NCBI RefSeq assembly: GCF_018688255.1
Contig: NZ_CP061314.1
Location: 62,001-126,000 of the forward strand
Direction: 5' to 3'
From: Polynucleobacter corsicus
Lineage (GTDB): Bacteria; Pseudomonadota; Gammaproteobacteria; Burkholderiales; Burkholderiaceae
DNA: 64,000 nt
In this document: piece after piece, positions 52,928-62,032 of the stretch
How positions within the stretch are numbered: position 1 is the stretch's first letter
Layout: each line of letters begins with the position of its first letter
The notes under the pieces: model-generated
The model's database searches: none
What the model was told of the DNA's origin: nothing
What the model saw: only the letters and a program-made list of their open reading frames with translations
Program-made: the position numbers and the translations under genes

Positions 52928-53530
52928 ATGAGTGACAAGCCCAGTATGGATAAGGATCGTCGTAAATGGTTGATCGCTACATCAGCGGTCGGCGGTGTTG
53001 GTGCAGCTGCAGCCCTTTACCCTTTTGTGGACAGTTTTGAGCCTTCTGAGCGCGCTAAAGCCGCTGGAGCTGCTGTTGAGATTGATATTTCTGGCATGAA
53101 GCCAGATGAGATGAGAATGGCAGAGTGGCGCGGTAAGCCGGTATGGGTTGTGCGTCGCACACCCGAGCAGCTTGCTGAGTTATCCAAAATTGATGGGGAA
53201 TTAGCTGATCCAGATTCTCTGCGCAATCCAGCACAATTAACACCAGAATACGCACAAAACCAATGGCGCTCAATTAAGCCTGAGTACTTTGTAGTGGTTG
53301 GCATTTGTACTCATTTGGGCTGTTCGCCATCTGCTAAGTTTGAAGCTGGTGCCCAGCCGTCCTTGCCAAGTACGTGGCCAGGAGGTTACCTATGCCCATG
53401 TCACGGCTCTACATTTGATATGGCCGGCCGTGTATACAAAAACAAACCAGCTCCAGATAACCTTGAAGTGCCGCCACATATGTATTTGAGCGACACCAAG
53501 ATTCTGGTTGGTGAAGATAAGAAGGCCTAA
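52928..53530 (+). CDS. petA: Cytochrome bc1 Rieske iron-sulfur subunit
   Basis: 200 residues. The N-terminus has R11-R12-KWL followed by a membrane anchor (about 17-35), a Tat-type signal, and tatABC is in this window. The 2Fe-2S ligands are C127-T-H129-L-G-C132 and C156-P-C158-H159-G-S. It accepts electrons from ubiquinol. An AAGGA site precedes the ATG. First gene of petABC. Confidence 0.97.
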   Translation: MSDKPSMDKDRRKWLIATSAVGGVGAAAALYPFVDSFEPSERAKAAGAAVEIDISGMKPDEMRMAEWRGKPVWVVRRTPEQLAELSKIDGELADPDSLRNPAQLTPEYAQNQWRSIKPEYFVVVGICTHLGCSPSAKFEAGAQPSLPSTWPGGYLCPCHGSTFDMAGRVYKNKPAPDNLEVPPHMYLSDTKILVGEDKKA

Positions 53531-53540
53531 GGAGAGATAA

Positions 53541-54941
53541 ATGGCATTTCAAGAAAAAGTAGTTCCAGCAAACGCATCTGCCGCAGTGAAGATGATGGCT
53601 TGGGTTGATTCGCGTTTACCGGTGACAGATGCATTTAAGCGTCACATGAGTGAGTATTACGCTCCTAAAAACCTCAATTTCTTCTACATATTTGGTGCTC
53701 TCGCCATTGTGGTTTTGGCTATTCAGATTGTTACCGGTATCTTCTTGGTAATGAACTACAAGCCAGATGCTGCTAAGGCATTTGAGTCTGTTGAATACAT
53801 CATGCGCGAAGTGCCATTTGGTTGGTTGATTCGTTATATGCATTCGACTGGCGCCTCGATGTTCTTTGTGGTGGTCTACATGCATATGTTCTGTGGTTTG
53901 ATTTACGGCTCCTATCGCAAACCGCGTGAACTGATTTGGATTTTTGGTTGCGCCATTTTCTTGTGCTTGATGGGCGAGGCGTTCTTTGGATACTTGCTCC
54001 CATGGGGTCAAATGTCTTACTGGGGTGCTCAGGTTATTGTGAACTTGTTCTCCGCTATCCCATTGATTGGTCCAGACCTCTCCTTATGGTTGCGTGGTGA
54101 CTATGTAGTTGGCGATGCAACTTTGAATCGCTTCTTTGCATTCCACGTCATCGCCATTCCACTAGTGTTGATCGGTTTAGTTGCGGCACATATTTTGGCT
54201 TTGCATGAAGTGGGTTCGAATAATCCAGATGGTGTTGAAATTAAGAACACGCTGGATGCTAATGGCCATCCTGTTGATGGCATTCCATTCCATCCTTTTT
54301 ACAGCGTTCATGACGTGATGTATTTGGGCGGTTTCTTGATTATTTTTGCTTCGATTGTGTTCTTTGCGCCAGAGATGGGCGGCTATTTCTTAGAGGCGAA
54401 TAACTTTATTCCAGCAAACCCATTTGTAACGCCATCGCATATCGCACCAGTGTGGTATTTCACACCGTTCTACTCGATGTTGCGTGCCACTACAACGAAC
54501 TTCCTATTGCCTTTGTGGATTTTCTTGGCAGTGATTCTTGGAATGTTTGCCCTTAAGTCAAAAGACATTAAGGTCAAGGGCGCTTGCGTAGCTATCGCTG
54601 TGGTTTTGGCTGCTGGCTTTTATGCACTTGATGCGAAGTTTTGGGGTGTTGTGATCATGGGCGGTTCAGTAGTGATCCTGTTCTTCTTGCCATGGTTAGA
54701 TCACTCCCCAGTGAAATCCATTCGCTATCGCCCAAAGTTCCATAAATATATTTATGGCATCTTTGTTGTGACTTTTGCGATTTTGGGTTACTTGGGTATT
54801 GAGGCACCATCACCCGTGTACGAAAAGATTTCTCAGATTTGCACTATCTATTATCTGGGCTTTTTCTTGGCAATGCCGTTCTGGAGCAAGCTTGGTACAT
54901 TCAAGCCAGTTCCAACACGCGTTACCTTTGAGTCCCATTAA
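53541..54941 (+). CDS. petB: Cytochrome bc1 subunit b
   Basis: 466 residues, with eight membrane helices plus an extra C-terminal segment. Haem-ligand histidines are in RYMHSTGASMFF / VYMHMFCG and FHVIAIPLVLIGLVAAHI. The Qo-site motif reads PVWY (HIAPVWYFTPFYSML) instead of the PEWY of mitochondria and alphaproteobacteria. A valine here is known in beta- and gammaproteobacteria. It follows petA by 10 nt. Confidence 0.97.
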   Translation: MAFQEKVVPANASAAVKMMAWVDSRLPVTDAFKRHMSEYYAPKNLNFFYIFGALAIVVLAIQIVTGIFLVMNYKPDAAKAFESVEYIMREVPFGWLIRYMHSTGASMFFVVVYMHMFCGLIYGSYRKPRELIWIFGCAIFLCLMGEAFFGYLLPWGQMSYWGAQVIVNLFSAIPLIGPDLSLWLRGDYVVGDATLNRFFAFHVIAIPLVLIGLVAAHILALHEVGSNNPDGVEIKNTLDANGHPVDGIPFHPFYSVHDVMYLGGFLIIFASIVFFAPEMGGYFLEANNFIPANPFVTPSHIAPVWYFTPFYSMLRATTTNFLLPLWIFLAVILGMFALKSKDIKVKGACVAIAVVLAAGFYALDAKFWGVVIMGGSVVILFFLPWLDHSPVKSIRYRPKFHKYIYGIFVVTFAILGYLGIEAPSPVYEKISQICTIYYLGFFLAMPFWSKLGTFKPVPTRVTFESH

Positions 54942-54967
54942 TTCACGCTGAGATATTAGGAAATAGT

Positions 54968-55741
54968 ATGAAACGAATTCTGCAAAATTTGATGGGCATC
55001 TGCCAGGCAACTGTTTTAGTTGCGGCACTTGGTTTTGGCTTCAATGCAAATGCAAACGAGGGTGGCTATCCCCTGGATACTGCGCCTAGTCGCGTGAGTA
55101 ACAATGCCTCCTTGCAAAATGGTGCCAAGATATTTGTGAACTATTGCTTGAATTGTCATGCGGCAGCCAGCATGCGTTACAACCGTTTACGTGATATCGG
55201 CTTGAGCGACCAACAGATCAAAGATAATTTGATCTTGACGGATGCGAAGGTTGGCGATCTGATGACGATCTCTATGACACCTAAAGAAGGTAAGGCTTAC
55301 TTTGGTAAGACTCCACCAGATTTATCTGTTGAGGCTCGTGCACGCGGTACTGACTGGCTCTACACCTACTTCCGTACTTTTTACAAAGATGACACCACGC
55401 AAACAGGTTGGAATAACTTGGTGTATCCAAACGTAGGGATGCCACATGTTTTATGGCAACTACAAGGCGAACGTGCGGCAAAGTTTGAGGATCGCCCAGA
55501 TCCACACGATGCAAACCGTGTAGAGAAAAAGTTCGTTGGATTTGAGCAATTAACCCCTGGAACAATGAAGTCACAGGAATACGATGACAATATTGCTGAC
55601 TTGGTGGCATTCTTATCCTGGATGGCTGAGCCAGTTCAGCTAGAGCGTAAGCGTCTTGGAGTTATCGTGCTGATCTTCTTGGCAATTTTCACCCTCTTGG
55701 CTTGGCGTTTGAACAAGGCTTATTGGAAAGACATTCACTAA
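54968..55741 (+). CDS. petC: Cytochrome bc1 subunit c1
   Basis: 257 residues. A signal peptide (1-29) is followed by the haem site C60-L-N-C63-H64 with AAASMRYNRL, the usual c1 context. The methionine ligand is probably in PNVGMPHVLW or LGVIV-proximal segments. A C-terminal helix (about 228-247) anchors it in the inner membrane. It passes electrons to a soluble cytochrome such as the c4 at 12 kb. Confidence 0.96.
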   Translation: MKRILQNLMGICQATVLVAALGFGFNANANEGGYPLDTAPSRVSNNASLQNGAKIFVNYCLNCHAAASMRYNRLRDIGLSDQQIKDNLILTDAKVGDLMTISMTPKEGKAYFGKTPPDLSVEARARGTDWLYTYFRTFYKDDTTQTGWNNLVYPNVGMPHVLWQLQGERAAKFEDRPDPHDANRVEKKFVGFEQLTPGTMKSQEYDDNIADLVAFLSWMAEPVQLERKRLGVIVLIFLAIFTLLAWRLNKAYWKDIH

Positions 55742-55752
55742 TTCAATTTGAT

Positions 55753-55772
55753 GGGCCCTAAGGCTAGGGCTC
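55753..55772 (+). other. Stem-loop between petC and sspA
   Basis: GGGCCCTA (55753-55760) pairs with TAGGGCTC (55765-55772) over AGGC with one mismatch. There is no T-run after it, so it is more likely a processing or mRNA-stability element than a terminator. Confidence 0.4.
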
Positions 55773-55840
55773 ATTAGTGAACCGATTTAACGCTGTTGTG
55801 CGTTTGTTGTACGGAAGTAGATATTTAAGGAAATAAATTT

Positions 55841-56452
55841 ATGATGGTGTTGTACTCGGGCACAAATTGCCCATTCTCGCAACGCTGCCGTCTGGTGCTT
55901 TTTGAAAAAGGCATGGACTTTGAAATTCGTGATGTGGACTTGTTCAACAAGCCAGAAGACATCTCGGTAATGAACCCTTATGGCCAAGTTCCAATCTTGG
56001 TTGAACGCGATTTGATTTTGTATGAGTCAAACATCATTAATGAGTATATTGATGAGCGTTTTCCTCACCCACAGTTGATGCCACCTGATCCAGTTGCTCG
56101 TGCACGCGCGCGTCTCTTCCTTTTCAATTTCGAAAAAGAGTTGTTTGTACACGTTGCAGCCTTGGAGAATGAAAAAGGTAAAGCATCTGAGAAGTCTCAT
56201 GAAAAAGCGCGATTAGCCATTCGTGATCGCTTAACTCAGCTTGCCCCCATTTTTGTGAAGAACAAATACATGTTGGGCGAAGAATTCTCCATGCTGGATG
56301 TAGCAATCGCTCCTTTATTGTGGCGTTTGGAGCATTACGGTATCGATCTTTCACGCAATGCTGCCCCTCTCTTAAAGTATGCTGAGCGTATTTTCAGTAG
56401 ACCTGCTTACATTGAGGCTTTGACACCATCAGAAAAGGTAATGCGTCGCTAA
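55841..56452 (+). CDS. sspA: Stringent starvation protein A (GST-fold RNA polymerase-associated protein)
   Basis: 203 residues from ATG 55841 (AAGGAAA upstream; ATG 55844 also possible). A thioredoxin-like N-domain (LYSGTNCPFSQRCRLVLFEK) and all-helical GST C-domain are present. NPYGQVPILVERDLILYES is the SspA signature. It binds RNA polymerase in E. coli and is not a catalytic transferase there. It is followed by sspB, as in other proteobacteria. Confidence 0.93.
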   Translation: MMVLYSGTNCPFSQRCRLVLFEKGMDFEIRDVDLFNKPEDISVMNPYGQVPILVERDLILYESNIINEYIDERFPHPQLMPPDPVARARARLFLFNFEKELFVHVAALENEKGKASEKSHEKARLAIRDRLTQLAPIFVKNKYMLGEEFSMLDVAIAPLLWRLEHYGIDLSRNAAPLLKYAERIFSRPAYIEALTPSEKVMRR

Positions 56453-56483
56453 GCGGCTCATTACTCAGGCTGGCAGAATAAGC

Positions 56484-56885
56484 ATGTCTGACATTCCAAG
56501 TAATAAACCCTACCTAATCCGTGCCCTGCATCAGTGGTGCACGGATTTTGGTTTTACGCCTTTCATTGCAGTCTTTGTTGATTCTAGTGTTGAAGTGCCT
56601 ATGGAGTTTGTGAAGAAGGATGAGATTGTTTTAAACCTCTCCTTGGAGGCCTGCCATCAGCTGAATTTAGATAATGATTGGATCAGTTTTCAGGCAAGAT
56701 TTGGCGGAGTCCCAAGAAAAATCATGGTCCCCGTAAGTCATGTTTTAGCAATCTATGCACGAGAGAATGGCCAGGGAATGTCCTTCCCTTTTGATGCCAC
56801 TCAGGCCGGCAAACTTAAAGAGGATGCCTCCGAGAATGCTGAAAAACCGAAAGCCAGCAGACCTTCCTTGACGATTGTGAAATAG
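56484..56885 (+). CDS. sspB: ClpXP protease specificity-enhancing factor SspB
   Basis: 133 residues. The N-terminal fold begins KPYLIRALHQWCTDFGFTPF and contains VLNLSLEACHQLNLDNDWIS. The flexible tail ends in RPSLTIVK, which resembles the ClpX-binding (XB) peptide. It delivers ssrA-tagged proteins to ClpXP. It lies 31 nt after sspA and 18 nt before the tRNA gene. Confidence 0.94.
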   Translation: MSDIPSNKPYLIRALHQWCTDFGFTPFIAVFVDSSVEVPMEFVKKDEIVLNLSLEACHQLNLDNDWISFQARFGGVPRKIMVPVSHVLAIYARENGQGMSFPFDATQAGKLKEDASENAEKPKASRPSLTIVK

Positions 56886-56898
56886 GTTAAAATATTAT
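56868..56898 (+). promoter_or_regulatory. Candidate tRNA-Thr promoter
   Basis: TTGACG at 56868-56873 (inside the end of sspB) and either TAAAAT (56888-56893) or TATTAT (56893-56898). Spacing is 14 or 19 nt, so neither pair is ideal. The tRNA may instead be read through from sspB. Confidence 0.35.
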
Positions 56899-56903
56899 TC
56901 GTT

Positions 56904-56979
56904 GCCCCTTTAGCTCATCTGGTAGAGCAACTGATTTGTAATCAGTAGGTGGTCTGTTCGAGTCGGACAAGGGGCACCA
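56904..56979 (+). tRNA. tRNA-Thr (anticodon TGT)
   Basis: The acceptor stem GCCCCTT pairs with AAGGGGC. The D arm is GCTC...GAGC. The anticodon stem ACTGA/TCAGT encloses TTTGTAA, giving anticodon TGT (threonine, ACA). The T arm GTCTG-TTCGAGT-CGGAC follows, and the encoded ACCA end is present at 56976-56979. Confidence 0.95.
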
Positions 56980-56985
56980 AAATTC

Positions 56986-57017
56986 AAAACCTAAGTTCTC
57001 ACGAACTTGGGTTTTTT
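56986..57017 (+). terminator. Terminator after tRNA-Thr
   Basis: AAACCTAAGTTC (56987-56998) pairs with GAACTTGGGTTT (57003-57014) with one T-G pair and a TCAC loop, followed by T-rich sequence. Confidence 0.88.
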
Positions 57018-57055
57018 CAATTATGGTGCCAGTATTGAAGTGTGTTGCGTGCCAC

Positions 57056-58375
57056 TTAATTGAGTAGGTTCGCTCTTCTCGTTTCTGGTAAATACAGAAT
57101 TGCCACGATTGCCCCGCTAGCCAAGAAAATAGTCGGATACCAGAGCCCCGCAAGACTGCTTTCCCAGTGTTGATTCAGCCAGGTCACAATCAATGGTAGA
57201 AGTCCGCCTATCCACCCGGCAGCTAGATTGTGCGGAAGGGTAGCTGCACTGTTTCTGGTTTTGGCAGGGAATAGCTCTGCAAGAAGCGCTGTTTGCGGGC
57301 CCACTACCAGTGCAAGGATTGCTGATAAGCCAATTAAGATTCCTGCTATCAATAAGATAGATCCGCTATTACTTTGTAGTAAATAAAACGCTGGCAGTAT
57401 TAGTGTTGCGCCCAAGAGGAGGCCGCTGACAACGACAGGCTTTCTGCCAATCTTATCTGAGAGCCATCCCGCAAATACCGTGAAAGGCAATAATGCAACT
57501 GTTGCGTACACACTGAGTTGATCAACTAATTGAGGGGCAAGCCTTACGGTAGTCTTTAGGAAGACTGAGGTGTAAACCTGTACGCAGAAAAACAATACTG
57601 CGCCGCCAGCAGAGATACAGAAAAAAAGGAGAAACATTTTCTTTCTGGTTTCTGGATCTTTCAGGTTGTCACGCAATGGGCTTTTAGACTGGGCCTCTGT
57701 TTTGCTGAGTTGCAAATAGATTGGCGTTTCTTCCAGAGCCATGCGAGCTTTAAATGCAATCAAGAGCAGAATCAGTGAGACCCAAAATGGCACACGCCAG
57801 CCCCAGGATAGAAATTCTTCTTGAGTAAGATAGGTTTGTAGCGAGGCGATTTGGAGTGTGGATATTAAGATCCCAAGCGGCCCCATGAGCTGTAAGAAGC
57901 TGGTTTTAAATCCGCGATGAGAGTCACCGGCATGCTCAGTGAGGAAGACAGCACTGCCGCCAATTTCACCCCCTGCTGAGAGGCCTTGAAGCAGTCTAAG
58001 GCCTACCAGCAGAACAGGTGCCCAGATACCGACTTGGGTATAGGTTGGTAAAAATCCGACACAGACAGTAGCAAAACTCATCAATACTATAGTGATCATG
58101 AAAACAGGTCGTCGCCCAATGCGGTCGCCAATGCTGCCAAATATCGCTGCTCCAATAGGCCTCACCACCATACCCACACCAAAGGTCGCCAAGCTGGCTA
58201 ATAGGGCGTTATTGGGATCGCTAGAGGGAAAGAAAAGGGGACCAAAAACTACTGCAAGAGTTGCAAAGGTCAGAAAGTCGTACCACTCTAAAAAGGTTCC
58301 AAAGCACGCTGCAATGGCTACTTTTCTATAGGAATGCGATGCAGCTTTGATTTCTAATGCGGGAATAGCAGCCAA
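57056..58375 (-). CDS. MFS transporter of the metabolite:H+ symporter family
   Basis: 439 residues with twelve predicted helices. GTFLEWYDF near residue 30, the loop GDRIGRRPVF and the later SDKIGRKPVV are signatures of the MHS group (ProP, KgtP, shikimate and citrate carriers). The substrate is unknown. The only possible start is TTG at 58375: an in-frame TAA (the rmuC stop) lies one codon before it, and no ATG or GTG occurs before the first helix. Translation is probably coupled to rmuC. Confidence 0.88.
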   Translation of the reverse strand: MAAIPALEIKAASHSYRKVAIAACFGTFLEWYDFLTFATLAVVFGPLFFPSSDPNNALLASLATFGVGMVVRPIGAAIFGSIGDRIGRRPVFMITIVLMSFATVCVGFLPTYTQVGIWAPVLLVGLRLLQGLSAGGEIGGSAVFLTEHAGDSHRGFKTSFLQLMGPLGILISTLQIASLQTYLTQEEFLSWGWRVPFWVSLILLLIAFKARMALEETPIYLQLSKTEAQSKSPLRDNLKDPETRKKMFLLFFCISAGGAVLFFCVQVYTSVFLKTTVRLAPQLVDQLSVYATVALLPFTVFAGWLSDKIGRKPVVVSGLLLGATLILPAFYLLQSNSGSILLIAGILIGLSAILALVVGPQTALLAELFPAKTRNSAATLPHNLAAGWIGGLLPLIVTWLNQHWESSLAGLWYPTIFLASGAIVAILYLPETRRANLLN

Positions 58376-58378
58376 TTT

Positions 58379-59653
58379 TTATTCTGAGTCGCTTGACGAT
58401 TCAATTAAGGGTGCGGATAAATTTTTGCTAGGCTTCACACCAAGCTCACGTACTTTTTCCGCAGTACGAATCAGATTACCTTTTCCAGATTTGAGTTTAT
58501 TAAAGGCGTCGTGATAACTCGTTTGGGCTTGATCTAAGCGTTGACCAAGTTTTTCAAGATCATCAACAAAGCCAACAAACTTGTCATATAGCGTGCCACA
58601 CTGTTTTGCAATTTCAAGGGCGTTGCGGTTTTGATGATCTTGACGCCATAGGTGGGCAACGGTACGCAGTGTAGCCATCAAGGTACTTGGGCATACCAGC
58701 ACAATATTCTTGGCTAGTGCCTCTTGGTATAAATTGGGCGCTGTCTTCAAGGCTAGCAGGAATGCAGGTTCAATGGGCACAAACATCAATACAAAGTCTA
58801 CTGAGCCAATACCATACAAAGAGCTGTAGTTCTTACTTGAGAGGCCTTGAATGTGTTGTCGAAGAGATTGAATATGTGCAGCCAACTCTTGCTCTGAGAT
58901 TATCGGATCGGTTGCCTCAGCATGACGGGAGTAGGCCGTAATAGAAACCTTGCTATCAACCACTAAGCTTCTACCCTCTGGTAACTTAACTACCACGTCA
59001 GGTTGGAGACGCGAGCCATCAGTCTGAGTATGGCTATCCTGAACTAGATATTCTTCACCCTTTCGTAGGCCTGAAGATTCGAGAATGGATTCTAAAACCA
59101 ATTCACCCCAATTACCTTGTACTTTCGAGTCACCCTTCAGTGCTTGGGTCAGCGAACGTGTCTCATCAGACATGCGTAAATTCAGATTAGCTAGACGCTC
59201 GATTTCACTCTTGAGAGCAAAGCGCTCGCGTGCTTCATTTCCGTAGGAGGTATTTACCTGCTCTTTAAATTCTGAAAGCTTAGTTTGTAGTGGTTTCAGA
59301 AGGGCATCTAAGCTAGCAACGTTCTGCTCAGTAAAGCGCTTGGACTTATCTTCCAAAATTTCATTGGCAAGATTTTTGAATTGGCTAGTGAGTGCCTCTT
59401 TAGCCTCATTAAGGGATTCAATTCTTCCTAAGCCCTGTTTACGCTCAGAATCTAATGCCGCCTCAAGTCGAATGGCATTCTGTAATGCCTGATCACGCTC
59501 TACCCGTAAGCTGGCAGAAAGAGCGCCATCAGTTTGAATTTGTTGCTCCACTCTAGTGAGAGCCGAGCGCAAATTGAGTGCATAGACCAAAAGGCCTGCG
59601 CATAAACTGAATGGCAGGCCAAATAGTAAAAGAGAGCTTAAGTCAAAAGTCAC
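58379..59653 (-). CDS. rmuC: DNA recombination protein RmuC
   Basis: 424 residues. An N-terminal membrane helix (LLLFGLPFSLCAGLLVYAL) and long coiled coil (about 30-170) precede the RmuC nuclease-like domain (QGNWGELVLESILESSGLRKG, then PDVVVKLPEGRSLVVDSKVS). RmuC limits DNA inversions at short inverted repeats in E. coli, a point of interest given the inverted porin repeat here. Its stop is one codon before the MFS start. Confidence 0.94.
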   Translation of the reverse strand: MTFDLSSLLLFGLPFSLCAGLLVYALNLRSALTRVEQQIQTDGALSASLRVERDQALQNAIRLEAALDSERKQGLGRIESLNEAKEALTSQFKNLANEILEDKSKRFTEQNVASLDALLKPLQTKLSEFKEQVNTSYGNEARERFALKSEIERLANLNLRMSDETRSLTQALKGDSKVQGNWGELVLESILESSGLRKGEEYLVQDSHTQTDGSRLQPDVVVKLPEGRSLVVDSKVSITAYSRHAEATDPIISEQELAAHIQSLRQHIQGLSSKNYSSLYGIGSVDFVLMFVPIEPAFLLALKTAPNLYQEALAKNIVLVCPSTLMATLRTVAHLWRQDHQNRNALEIAKQCGTLYDKFVGFVDDLEKLGQRLDQAQTSYHDAFNKLKSGKGNLIRTAEKVRELGVKPSKNLSAPLIESSSDSE

Positions 59654-59681
59654 AAATATGAGCTATGTGTATTTTGTGTAA

Positions 59682-59990
59682 TTAGCCTTGTACAAGCTTT
59701 TTCAACTCACCGCTTTCAAACATTTCAGTCATGATGTCTGAGCCACCAATAAATTCGCCATTGATGTAGAGCTGAGGAATCGTTGGCCAGTTAGCAAATT
59801 CCTTAATGCCCTGACGGATTGCTTCATCTTCCAGAACGTTAACGGTATGAAGAGTTTCTACACCACTTGCGCGCAAAATATTGATCGCGTTCCCGGAAAA
59901 GCCGCATTGCGGAAACTGGGCATTACCCTTCATAAACAAAACAACGGGATGGCTAGTAACGATTTCTTGAATTTTTGCTTGGGTGTCCAT
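59682..59990 (-). CDS. grxD: Monothiol glutaredoxin Grx4
   Basis: 102 residues. The monothiol active site is C29-GFS (FPQCGFSGNAI), and the TIPQLYINGEFIGGSDIMTE glutathione-binding segment is complete. Grx4 carries 2Fe-2S clusters and pairs with BolA proteins (one at 33.5 kb). It follows prmC on the minus strand after a 102-nt gap. Confidence 0.96.
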   Translation of the reverse strand: MDTQAKIQEIVTSHPVVLFMKGNAQFPQCGFSGNAINILRASGVETLHTVNVLEDEAIRQGIKEFANWPTIPQLYINGEFIGGSDIMTEMFESGELKKLVQG

Positions 59991-60067
59991 ATTTTTTCCT
60001 GAATTGATGCTAATTAAAGATGATGATGTACTGCTAATAATGGGGTAATTTTAAGTCTATCTGAAGA

Positions 60068-60085
60068 AAAGGGTTAATTCCCTTT
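60068..60085 (-). terminator. Weak terminator-like hairpin after prmC
   Basis: On the minus strand AAAGGG-AATTAA-CCCTTT is followed by TCTTC. The stem is only 6 bp and the T-run is poor, so it may attenuate transcription into grxD rather than stop it. Confidence 0.4.
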
Positions 60086-60092
60086 ATCGGTT

Positions 60093-60941
60093 TTAGAGCC
60101 TTTTTCGTCCAGAAGCTGCTCGGCAGTGACCTGCTAAATCCAGGTGCGCCTGCACACCTATTAAACCCGCTACTTTCATCAACCCCATCACAGCCTCAGA
60201 TTGATCAAAGCCATGCTCGACGGCAATCAAGCCGCCAGGTTTGAGGTATTGATCTGCCCCCGCAATAATGATCTCTAAGCAGCTCAGCCCACTAGCGTAA
60301 TCGGTCAGAGCAGATTGAGGCTCAAAGCGCAGATCCCCTTGAGTAAGGTGGGGGTTCTCATGGGCGATATAGGGCGGATTACTCACAATCACATCAAATT
60401 GGCTTGGTTCGGTCAATGCCGTATACCAGCTACCCAGTAAAAACTGGACTTGATCTAATAGCTTCAGAGATTGTGCATTTTGCTTTGCAATAGCCAGAGC
60501 CTCAGTCGATTGATCAGTTGCAATCAGCGATGCCAGGGGCGCAGTGCTTGCGATAGAAAGTGCAATAGCACCAGAGCCAGTGCCCAGATCTAATACTCTT
60601 ATATGTTTATTGAGTTTAGTAATTTCAGTAAGGGCAATCTCTACGAGGAGCTCAGTTTCTGGGCGGGGAATAAGCACCCCGGGGCCCACTTCTAACTCAA
60701 TATTGTGAAAGCCCTTCCTACCCAAGATATACGCAATGGGTTCCCCCAAAACTCTCCTGGAGACTAGGTTTTCCCATTCTCCAAAAGCTTGCTCATTCAA
60801 ACCCATACCATCACGAGACAGCAGGGCAGAGCGTGGGAGTTGGTAGTGTTTCTCTAGGATGTGGGCTAGTAAGATCCGCGCTTCATTAGCGGGCAACTCG
60901 CAACTGCTAATTAATTCGCGTAAAGATTGGCTGACACTCAT
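60093..60941 (-). CDS. prmC: Release factor glutamine methyltransferase PrmC
   Basis: 282 residues. An N-terminal helical domain binds the release factor. The SAM motif is DLGTGSGA (118-125) and the catalytic NPPY is at 188-191. It methylates the glutamine of the GGQ motif in RF1 and RF2. The prfA gene lies 11 nt upstream, so enzyme and substrate are made together. Confidence 0.96.
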   Translation of the reverse strand: MSVSQSLRELISSCELPANEARILLAHILEKHYQLPRSALLSRDGMGLNEQAFGEWENLVSRRVLGEPIAYILGRKGFHNIELEVGPGVLIPRPETELLVEIALTEITKLNKHIRVLDLGTGSGAIALSIASTAPLASLIATDQSTEALAIAKQNAQSLKLLDQVQFLLGSWYTALTEPSQFDVIVSNPPYIAHENPHLTQGDLRFEPQSALTDYASGLSCLEIIIAGADQYLKPGGLIAVEHGFDQSEAVMGLMKVAGLIGVQAHLDLAGHCRAASGRKRL

Positions 60942-60952
60942 CCGGGTTGTGA

Positions 60953-62032
60953 TTAATTGTCACCAAGGGCTGCAAGAAGCTCCGCCTGATGCTCAGACGC
61001 AAGGGCATTGCATAGATCGTCAATATCACCATCCATCATGGCATCGATCTTATAAAGCGTGAGATTGATGCGGTGATCGGTAATACGACCTTGCGGAAAG
61101 TTATAAGTCCGAATGCGATCGCTACGATCACCAGTGCCAACTAAGGACTTTCTGGTCTGGGCTTCTAGCTGATGTTTTTCACGCTCGCGGGCATCCATAA
61201 TGCGCGAGACTAGAACCTTCATCGCTTGTTCACGATTACGGTGCTGACTACGATCGTCTTGGCACTCAACTACAGTGCCGGTTGGTAAATGGGTAATACG
61301 TACCGCAGAGTCGGTTTTATTAATATGCTGACCACCAGCACCTGAAGCTCTAAAAGTATCAATGCGTAATTCAGCTGGATTAATTTTGACTGCCTCTAAT
61401 TCATCAGCCTCTGGCATCACCGCTACCGTGCAAGCCGAAGTATGAATACGTCCCTGCGTTTCTGTTTGGGGAACACGTTGCACACGATGGCCACCAGACT
61501 CAAATTTGAGACGAGAGTAGACGGACTGACCTACCAAGCGCAGAACAACTTCTTTATATCCACCCAGATCGGATTCAGCTGCATTCACCACTTCTACTTT
61601 CCATCCCTGACGCTCAGCAAAGCGCGTATACATTCTGAGAAGGTCGCTGGCAAAGAGTGCGCTCTCATCACCGCCGGTACCCGCCCGAATTTCTAAGAAA
61701 ACATTGCGCTCATCATTCACATCTTTAGGTAGGAGTAGTTTTTGAAGAACGCCTTCAAGCTCTTCCATAGTGGCTTGAGCTTGCTTCTGCTCTTCATCAG
61801 CAAAGTCCTTCATGTCAGGATCCTTGCGCATCTCTTCTGCAGCTTGAGCATCAGCCTCAGCTTGTTTGTATAAGCCGAATTGCTCCACCACGGTTGCAAT
61901 ATCAGAATGCTCACGCGTGAGCTTTCGATAGTTGTCCAGGTCTTTAGTGGACTCTTCGGTAGTCAGTAAGGAATTGAGTTCGGCTAAGCGCGTGTCTAGG
62001 TGGTCTAGCTTAGCCCGCATGCTGGGCTTCAT
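60953..62032 (-). CDS. prfA: Peptide chain release factor 1
   Basis: 359 residues. The codon-reading tripeptide is P-Q-T (188-190, VQRVPQTETQGRIHTS), the RF1 type for UAA and UAG. GGQ at 233-235 triggers peptidyl-tRNA hydrolysis. The N-terminus MKPSMRAKLDHL fits the family. It starts right after the hemA stop (no gap), the usual hemA-prfA-prmC order. Confidence 0.97.
   Translation of the reverse strand: MKPSMRAKLDHLDTRLAELNSLLTTEESTKDLDNYRKLTREHSDIATVVEQFGLYKQAEADAQAAEEMRKDPDMKDFADEEQKQAQATMEELEGVLQKLLLPKDVNDERNVFLEIRAGTGGDESALFASDLLRMYTRFAERQGWKVEVVNAAESDLGGYKEVVLRLVGQSVYSRLKFESGGHRVQRVPQTETQGRIHTSACTVAVMPEADELEAVKINPAELRIDTFRASGAGGQHINKTDSAVRITHLPTGTVVECQDDRSQHRNREQAMKVLVSRIMDAREREKHQLEAQTRKSLVGTGDRSDRIRTYNFPQGRITDHRINLTLYKIDAMMDGDIDDLCNALASEHQAELLAALGDN

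Noticed and set aside
56904..57056. tRNA-Thr as an integration site for a mobile element
   Set aside because: No integrase follows it and no repeat of the tRNA 3' end was noticed downstream.
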